Source: Triticum aestivum (taxonomy: Eukaryota > Streptophyta > Magnoliopsida > Poales > Poaceae). From it: 64,000 nt of DNA. How positions within the stretch are numbered: position 1 is the stretch's first letter; every line of letters starts with the position of its first letter. Below, one piece after another: positions 57,954-64,000 of the stretch. Made by a program: the position numbers and the translations under genes. A model generated the notes under the pieces. That model made no database searches. It saw nothing but the letters and a program-made list of their open reading frames with translations, and had not been told where the DNA came from. The DNA lies in NCBI RefSeq assembly GCF_018294505.1, contig NC_057811.1, forward strand, positions 403,956,790-404,020,789, in the 5' to 3' direction.

Positions 57954-58830
57954 AATATAATTTCTCCTACATCTACATATTAGCAATGATGGATTTACTT
58001 TCTTTTTTGAGAAAGAATCAAATTGTCAAATGTATAGAAAAATATTAGAGGTCCATGCTCATACCTTTTCTCTATCCTGAAAAACATGACAGTTAGCAGG
58101 GGCACATGAACCTGCACCGCATTTGGCACAAAAATTCACAGCAAGTCGTGAAATAGAAGAACAATATAACTATTATTCCGTCTCCACTAGAAGTTTTTTG
58201 ATGAATTTGTATCAACAATAACAGTGCAGGTCATAACCAAGAAATCAAGATCGGGCTCGAGTTTTGTATTAGGAATCAGATCAAGAAGAGAACTAAACAA
58301 AATTTCAGAGAGGAGAAGGAAGAAAGAGAGCTTACTGGTAGTTGTACTTGGACCCCTGATCCAGCCGAAGCAGGTGGCACTGTGGAATCGGTCTCGGAAG
58401 GCCTCAACGGCAAGAGGGCCGTTGACGTGCTCCACGCGCAGGCCCGGGACGAACTCCTCGAACACCTCCGGCACTGGTTAACGACGGGTCAGCCGGGTCG
58501 GCGGGTGCCTGGGCGAAGCGAAGTGGCAGATAGGACCTGCGGTGACACCTCCTTATCAAAGGACTGGCCCGCTTCCCATCTCCCGGCGGCTCGTCTAAGA
58601 TGAAGGCGCGGCAGACCCATGGCACGGGGTACGTAGGGCGGCAGGGTTGTGTACTTGCGTAGGGATGTTTGTCGCCTGAATTGCTGGTGAGAAAGAATAT
58701 AATTTCTCCTACATCTACATATTAGCAATGATGGATTTACTTTCTTTTTTGAGAAAGAATCAAATTGTCAAATGTATAGAGAAATATTAGAGGTCCATGC
58801 TCATACCTTTTCTCTATCCTGAAAAACATG
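57954..58830. repeat. 135-bp direct duplication inside the Helitron
   Basis: 57954-58088 and 58696-58830 match almost perfectly (I see one difference, GAAAAATATT versus GAGAAATATT). They start AATATAATTTCTCCTACATC and end CCTGAAAAACATG. The 607 bp between them contain the exon-like fragment. The near-identity shows a recent event. Confidence 0.92.
58328..58474 (-). pseudogene. captured exon fragment in the Helitron, unrecognised
   Basis: Minus-strand open stretch reading VFEEFVPGLRVEHVNGPL, then AVEAFRDRFHSATCFGWIRG and on to a donor-like site (A then GTAAGC, near 58333). The region is GC-rich against an AT-rich background. I do not recognise the parent gene. It looks like one exon taken with its splice border, as Helitrons often do. 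Confidence 0.45.
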
Positions 58831-59143
58831 GTGAGGGGACGAAGGCACGCGGGTGGTCGCGGGAGGGGGCGCCGCTGCTCCAGGCCGGATGGTTCTCCTT
58901 CGTGAGCAGGTTTGGAGACGAGAACTTCTCGTTTCGTGAGATCGCTGCTACGGGAGAGTGAGGCTGATGGGGTGGTTTCGGGTTCGAGGGAGATCGTGGT
59001 TGTGTGGAGACGTGCGGGATTTTCTCTTTTTTTCGCTGGTTTAGAGGGTGGGTTCGTGCGTGGGGGGTGGGGGATCGAACGAGGTGGGGGGATCGAACGA
59101 GGTCGAACCATCACGACGTTCGATCCCCCTTTAATAGTAGAGA

Positions 59144-59777
59144 TGAGCAGTCATAGCTCTAGTCTCATGTGTATGTTAACGGCTGCCCCAAGGGGGGAGG
59201 GTTTGCGGTACGCAAGTGCGGGGCCACACATGTCCCTAGCGTCCTTTTTTTATTTTGGCTTCTGATTTTCATAGTTTTAAATCATTTAAACCAAAATTAC
59301 AAATTAAATTTTGTTTTTGTCTATGGCCGACAGAACAAATTGCTTGAAATTATATCTGTGAAACTGGTTGAAACTTGGCGGTTTTTAATGCAAAAACCAT
59401 AAGTTTAATAGTTGAAACTTTAAACTTTTTAAGGAAATTTATTTTGTACTGTGTCCTCATGCGGAATTGAACTACTGCGCGAATCTTGAGGACAAACGAG
59501 TGGGCGGCGGGACTTGGTAGGTGAGTTCCCCTGCGCATTTTGGCTGCCCCAACAGTTAACCATTCTAAGTAGAAGCAGATGGACGCTTCGCTATCAGATC
59601 ACTTCGGCATTATGCTTTTATTTTGTTGTTAAAAAATCAGCTGATAAATCAGTTATCCAGAAAACTACTCCCTCTTGAGTATCACTGAGTACCGCGCAAC
59701 TAAGGTTTTTTCTTCAATCGAGTAGTGAGTAACTAATTAATCGGACAATTAACTGGTCAGCACCTCTTAATCCCCTA
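59144..59777. other. intergenic sequence
   Basis: AT-rich, no gene or clear repeat recognised. Confidence 0.5.
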
Positions 59778-60009
59778 CTACATCCGTCTGGGTTTATTGA
59801 TCCCCTTTGTATTTTGTGCCCAATTTTAACTATAAATTTGACCGACAAAATATAAGTTGTATGTCACACAACTTAGATTATTGGATTCATATTCGAAAGA
59901 GGTTTCCATTGATGCTATTTTTGTGGTATATAACTTATTTTTTGATAGTTAAATCAAACGTCAAAGTTTGACCCAAAATACAAGGGGGACTAATAAACCC
60001 GGATGGAAG
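59778..60009. mobile_element. mariner/Stowaway-type MITE
   Basis: Ends CTACATCCGTCTGGGTTTAT and AATAAACCCGGATGGAAG are inverted repeats flanked by TA (59776-59777 and 60010-60011). Inner halves also pair (TTTGTATTTTG / CAAAATACAAG). 232 bp, non-coding. Confidence 0.8.
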
Positions 60010-60011
60010 TA

Positions 60012-60528
60012 GTACCGCGGGTATGGGACTGAGCAGCTACCGGTTATCGATTTTGTAAACATTGTTTTATGCAGCTATTAACATGTTCTGTGGATGGTCG
60101 CAAAACCCTGCGTGCCTGAACTACAAATTTTGTTTACAACATTGAGCGCGCCTGCGACCTACACGCCATGGATCCCTAAGGAAATCGACGCAGTGTAGAG
60201 TGCCCAAAAGATCACATGGCGGGGGAGGGCGCCAGGTAGGCATCATCGCGAGGCGCGCACGGAAGGCACTCGCGAGCGAGGAAGCACCTAGGAGGCGGGT
60301 ACTACAACATCTTGTATAGGAGTAATTCCTCGGGGGTGCCTTGGGCATCGCCAATTTTGAGAGGTTTGCCTCTTCCTATTCTTTTTATCTCGCTCTTTCA
60401 CCTAATTCTTAAAATCTTCATCCACATAAAACTTCTACATAATTGTTGGGATATATTAGTATAGCTAATATTTAAACGAACACATAACTTGTTTTAACAT
60501 AAAATGAAAAATTATAATCCACCCTTAG
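60012..60528. other. intergenic sequence
   Basis: A GC-rich patch near 60140-60350 has no recognisable protein. Nothing else supported. Confidence 0.5.
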
Positions 60529-60531
60529 TTA

Positions 60532-61746
60532 CACTAGTAGAAAAAGGACCTAATGTGAGACAAATTAGTCCCGGTTTGATTTTGGCCCGGTACTAATGGT
60601 ACCATTAGTGCCGGTTCGAATGACTATGCATTAATGCCGGTTCGTGTTGAACCTTTAGTACCGGTTCGTGCCACGAAACGGTACTAAAGGGGTGGTGGCA
60701 GGCTGGCGTCAGGCCGGGGCCCCACGATCACCTTTAGTACCGGTTCATGGCACGAACCGGTACTAAAGGTTACCCTTTAGTACCGGTTTGTGCCACGAAC
60801 CGGGACTAAAGGGGTCTGACCTATAGTCCCGGTTAGAGACACAAACCGGGACTATAGGGCAATTTTCAAACTCTAACCCCTCAGCACGAAAATCCGCATA
60901 CGATTTTGACAGCCTACGACCTGTTTGCAATTTTTTAGAATCCTCAAATTCCAAAAGGAAAAAAAGATATGCTCAAATTTCAGTTTTTTTGTTAAATTTG
61001 GTCAAACTATGGTCAAACTACTTATTCAAGAAGTATTAATGTTACTACATAATTATTCAAGAATATTAGTGTTACTAAATAATTATTTCAATTTTTTGAA
61101 TTTTGGTCAAATCTGGTCAAACTGTGGTCAAACTATGGTCAAACTGTGGTCAAACTTATTCAAAAAATATTAGTGTTACTAAATAATTACTATTTTTTAG
61201 AATAATAGTTTCAAACTCAAACGGTGAAACGTGTGACCTAATGCTCAAGCTAAACTGCTGAGGGTTAATAGGATTGTCAGCTTACATTTGTTAGGAAAAC
61301 AACAAGTGCAGACTTGGAAAGTAGAGGGAATAGAACTTCGAAGTTAAGCGTGCTCAAGCTGGGGGAGTGAGAGGATGGGTGACCGGCCGGGAAGTTAGAC
61401 GATTTGGAATGAGTGATCCACACTTGAGTAGTTAAGAGGGGTGATTAGAGACTAAATCATCAAATATTTCAGAAAATTAAAAATCGAAAGAAAATTCAAT
61501 TTTTTCCCCAAAATTTTCAGAATTTTTTTTCAAAAAAACCTTTAGTACCGGTTGGTAACACCAACCGGTACTAAAGGTCCCCCATACCATAGCGCGAGCT
61601 CACGCCACGTGGTGGGCCTTTAGTGGCAGTTCGTGCCGAACCGGTACTAAAGGGGGGGGCTTTAGTCTCCACTCTTTAGTGCCGGTTGCAGAACCAGCAC
61701 TAAAGGCCCTTACGAACCGGTGATAAAGCTTCGTTTTCTACTAGTG
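60532..61746. mobile_element. non-autonomous CACTA element, 1215 bp
   Basis: Termini CACTAGTAGAAAAAGG and CGTTTTCTACTAGTG are inverted, flanked by TTA (60529-60531 and 61747-61749), the 3-bp duplication of CACTA elements. Subterminal repeats of CTTTAGTACCGGTT and AACCGGTACTAAAGG occur in both orientations near each end. The middle is AT-rich with repeats of GGTCAAACT. No transposase. It carries a 5S-rRNA-like stretch. Confidence 0.93.
61332..61396 (+). other. 5S-rRNA-like sequence inside the CACTA element
   Basis: AGAACTTCGAAGTTAAGCG, then TGCT, and GGATGGGTGACC with GGGAAGT match positions about 45-105 of plant 5S rRNA, covering the A-box and C-box of its internal polymerase III promoter in the right order and about the right spacing (about 37 bp from GAAGTTAAGCG to GGATGGGTGACC). 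The 5' and 3' parts of 5S are not evident, so this is a fragment rather than a gene. Confidence 0.75.
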
Positions 61747-61749
61747 TTA

Positions 61750-63006
61750 ATGTAGACTAAACAACTGTAGCACTCTCACATTCAATCATTTTATTAAAAT
61801 AATAAAATACGGGATGGCCGTTTTGGCTCTGGGACGCATATGCTCCCAAATGATGAGTAAATTCAAAATAAGTAGTAAATAAAATTTAAAAAAACTGATA
61901 TTTTTGTAGATGTTCTTGTTAGTGTAACAAGCATCCTTGATAATTTTCATGCCAAACAGGATATCAATGCTTTGCTGGTAAAAAAACTAAAATAATTGTA
62001 ACATTTGGGGTATGCCTTGTTTCTTTTCATATATACCAATATAAATAAAAAAATCCAAATGCACAGATCAAATTAATCTTGGCCATCAAACCATGTCAAT
62101 CCAACTAACTAGATTGCTCTAAAACTTTAAAACTGCCATTCTTGGGATGAAAATGCCATGAACAAGAAAGTGCCATGTGAACACAAAAAGAAAGAAAGAA
62201 AATGCCATGATATAAATAGTGTCATCTCTTAATGAACAAAAAACGACATAAAAAACAAAATTCCATATCCTAAAAATAAAAGCCATCGCTTAAATGAAAA
62301 ATGACATATCTTAATAATAAAAATGCTATCTTTTAATATAAAAATATCATCTCTTAATATAAAAATGCCATCTCTTAATAATAATAAAATGCCATCTCTT
62401 AATCTCTTAAAAATGCCATCTCTTATAATAATAAAAAATAAAAAATGCCATGTGACATAGTTCAAAAATTTATAAACTGCCATGTTGATTTTTCACTAGA
62501 GAAAATGCCAACTGGTGAAAGAAAATGGAAGGACTGGGACTCCAACCTAGGTGGCCCAGGCGAAGGAGTACACTGCTAGCCAATGGGCTGGCTCTAGTAC
62601 TTTATAACTAGATGCTACAAAAATATCTAAAACTAATGGAAGGAAAATGTAATAAAAAAAGCAAAGCGTATAAAAACTTGAGTTTCAGTTAAAAAAATAT
62701 AATTTCTAACAAAAATGTGAAGACAGCTATATAGGTATGCTACAATCGCCCAACATAAATATGCTACATATATTATTAATACAAAATCTAATGCAAAAAA
62801 TAAACTTTGAATAATTAACATGCATGAATTTATGATGTGACAGCATTGCATGCATGTAGTGTAATGCAAAAAAAATGTAATTTATGACTTGCATGCATGA
62901 CTTGCTTATGTGGCATGGTTGCATGGCTTGAAAAAAATAGATAATGGGTTGTAACTATTTAGGAATAGAAGATAAAGTTCGCGAGAGTTTCACGGGTTTG
63001 GGATCC
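61750..63006. other. AT-rich intergenic sequence
   Basis: No gene. Short AT-rich open frames are compositional. Confidence 0.5.
62140..62460. repeat. AT-rich degenerate tandem repeat
   Basis: About twelve irregular copies of AAAATGCCATCTCTTAATA with variable spacing of 15-40 bp. Confidence 0.75.
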
Positions 63007-63014
63007 GACGTGTC

Positions 63015-63166
63015 CAGTGGCGGAGCTGGGCCTGATTCTTGGAGGAGTAATGGGCTTGGGGGCAGCTAAATGTGGGTTCTGGGCCAGTTTTACCAGATGT
63101 CTGGGCCAGTTTTACCAGATTTTGCGTGGGCTGGGGAGGTGTGGCCCAGCTGAAGCTCCGCCACTG
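63015..63166. mobile_element. hAT-type MITE
   Basis: Ends CAGTGGCGGAGC and GCTCCGCCACTG are perfect inverted repeats. Eight flanking bases GACGTGTC (63007-63014) and GACGTGGC (63167-63174) match at seven positions, fitting the 8-bp duplication of hAT elements. Inside, TCTGGGCCAGTTTTACCAG occurs twice in tandem (63079 and 63101). Confidence 0.85.
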
Positions 63167-63279
63167 GACGTGGCACCGATCCTGCGTCAGGATTCGTGCA
63201 GACGAACCCGACCGAACATGGGGGATCGCTGCGACATCTCTCGGCTGGCTGACGATCGCCAGTAATATTTTCCCCAAAA

Positions 63280-63957
63280 TCTCAAACCCGTTCCCTCACC
63301 TCGACGGCTCGACCTAACCGTCGTCAGCCCGCCACGCTCCGACACGCGCCCAGCCGCCACGCCACGCCCTGCCCTCTCTGCTCCTCGACGCAGCCGCCAC
63401 ACTCCCCTGCGCTCTCGTCTGTCCCTCGGGAATCTGTGGCCGGCACGAGCGGGCAAGCGGCGCACCACCGCGGCGGCGGTAGCACGCTAGTGGGGAAGCG
63501 GGGGCGGCGGATCCGGGAAGAGCAGCGGCGGCAGATCGGGAAGAGAAGCATCAGCCATCAGCAAGACCCCCTCCCTTCAAGGTATATATGCGCATACCCA
63601 TTACCCAATAAGCTGCCAGAATTTTTGACGAGCCCGTGATATTCAATCATATTTGTTGGCTGGATATGTTGCTATATGCCCCCGTCCGAATTGATGTTGA
63701 GATTTTTTGTGGCATGTGTGTGGTATATGCTGCTGCTGTCCGAAATTATGTTGATGGATTTTGTTGCATGTGTGTGGCATTCAAACCATGAATACAACAG
63801 TGATTGCTAGTCTTAATGAATACAACAGTGATGTATTCAAATCATGAATGAATACAACAACTTGTCTTGTTCAAATTTGTATGCAACAGTGGTATCTAGT
63901 TTTTTTAATTATAAACCACCACCCAGAACGAAGGCTAAGGCTGCAATTGCCGGCGTG
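63280..63957 (+). promoter_or_regulatory. probable promoter, 5' UTR exon and leader intron of the 63958 gene
   Basis: GC-rich, pyrimidine-rich leader-like sequence ends at a donor (TTCAAG then GTATAT, exon end 63582). An AT-rich stretch follows, with an acceptor at 63925-63926 (ACCACCCAG). Intron about 344 bp. A 5' UTR intron before the first coding exon is common in cereal genes. The transcription start is not visible. Confidence 0.45.
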
Positions 63958-64000
63958 ATGAACAAGCGACCCCGCGAGGACGAGCCTTCCTCCTCCCAAA
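63958..64000 (+). CDS. possible gene start, truncated by window end
   Basis: ATG at 63958 followed by an open frame MNKRPREDEPSSSQ that runs off the window. The basic-acidic, Ser-rich start would suit a nuclear or F-box type protein, but 14 residues do not allow a family call. Support comes from the leader exon, intron and acceptor upstream. Confidence 0.4.
   Translation, partial: MNKRPREDEPSSSQ

Larger units (their letters stand above)
54918..59143 (-). mobile_element. Helitron, 4.2 kb, complete ends
   Basis: On the minus strand the element begins TCTCTACTATTAAAGGGGGA (59143 downward), the usual plant Helitron 5' end, and finishes with a hairpin (CCGTGGCAACACACGG, near 54945-54930) followed by GCACTCAGCTAG ending at 54918. 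The flanking host bases are A before the 5' end (59144 is T on plus) and T after CTAG (54917 is A on plus), as expected for insertion between A and T without target duplication. No Rep/helicase is encoded, so it is non-autonomous. Most of the body is AT-rich; the 5' part (58.3-59.1 kb) contains GC-rich exon-like fragments. Confidence 0.82.

Noticed and set aside
61332..61396. A functional 5S rRNA gene
   Set aside because: Only the central part matches; 5' and 3' thirds and the usual terminator arrangement are missing, and it is inside a CACTA element.
61332..61396. A Cassandra TRIM element as the source of the 5S-like stretch
   Set aside because: No LTR ends or Cassandra-type flanks were seen; the outer boundaries are CACTA ends.
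62229..62869. Hydrophobic small ORFs on the minus strand
   Set aside because: They are translations of AT-rich tandem repeats and carry no family features.

Overview
This window is repeat-rich nuclear DNA from a grass, most likely a Triticeae species (wheat, Aegilops or a close relative). The reasons are the Angela/WIS/BARE-type copia LTRs (starting TGTTGGAAATATGCCC or TGAAGGAAATATGCCC, about 1.7 kb each), TA-flanked Stowaway MITEs starting CTCCCTCCG, an Au-like SINE, a CACTA element with CACTAGTAGAAAA ends, and GC-rich grass genes with short introns. No cellular gene here looks prokaryotic. Three intact single-copy genes stand out on homology grounds together with a fourth intact membrane-protein gene, plus the first 43 bases of a possible fifth gene at the right edge.

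Layout. 1-3.65 kb: low-complexity sequence with a broken exon fragment, ending in a Helitron-like 3' hairpin. 4.02-6.39 kb: a head-to-head gene pair, an AWPM-19 (PM19-like) plasma-membrane protein on the minus strand (4 exons, 186 aa) and a CURT1-type thylakoid curvature protein on the plus strand (5 exons, 157 aa), sharing 612 bp between start codons. 6.4-21.2 kb: two direct copies of a segment containing a 5'-truncated LINE, enclosing an old retroelement with a Transposase_28-type gene, itself split by an 8.6-kb Angela element (element A, 9242-17826). 21.5-22.4 kb: an intact single-exon six-span membrane protein. 22.5-30.6 kb: MITEs, an unrecognised minus-strand pseudogene with a 1.4-kb foldback Mutator-like element inside its exon, a solo Angela LTR, a 350-bp tandem array, and a SINE inside a MITE.

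31.06-32.43 kb: an intact CONSTANS-like (one B-box plus CCT) transcription-factor gene, minus strand, 2 exons, 432 aa. 33.25-52.38 kb: a three-level nest. A PIF/Harbinger element is split by copia element B, whose 3' LTR is in turn split by copia element C; each level has target-site duplications. 52.4-60 kb: MITEs, an inverted-repeat-bounded unit, and an apparently complete 4.2-kb Helitron (54918-59143, minus orientation). 60.5-61.75 kb: a non-autonomous CACTA element with a 5S-rRNA-like stretch. 63.0-64 kb: a small hAT MITE followed by what looks like the 5' leader, first intron and first codons of a plus-strand gene.

The genes do not form a pathway: stress/ABA-linked membrane protein, thylakoid protein, unknown membrane protein and a COL regulator are neighbours by position only, apart from the divergent pair that may share a promoter. 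I found no convincing new biochemical system. The most interesting material is structural: the foldback insertion in an exon, the complete Helitron, the 5S-like sequence inside a CACTA element, the nested insertions, and the contrast between eroded coding regions and near-identical LTRs. All similarity statements come from reading the sequence and from memory of families; no search was run.
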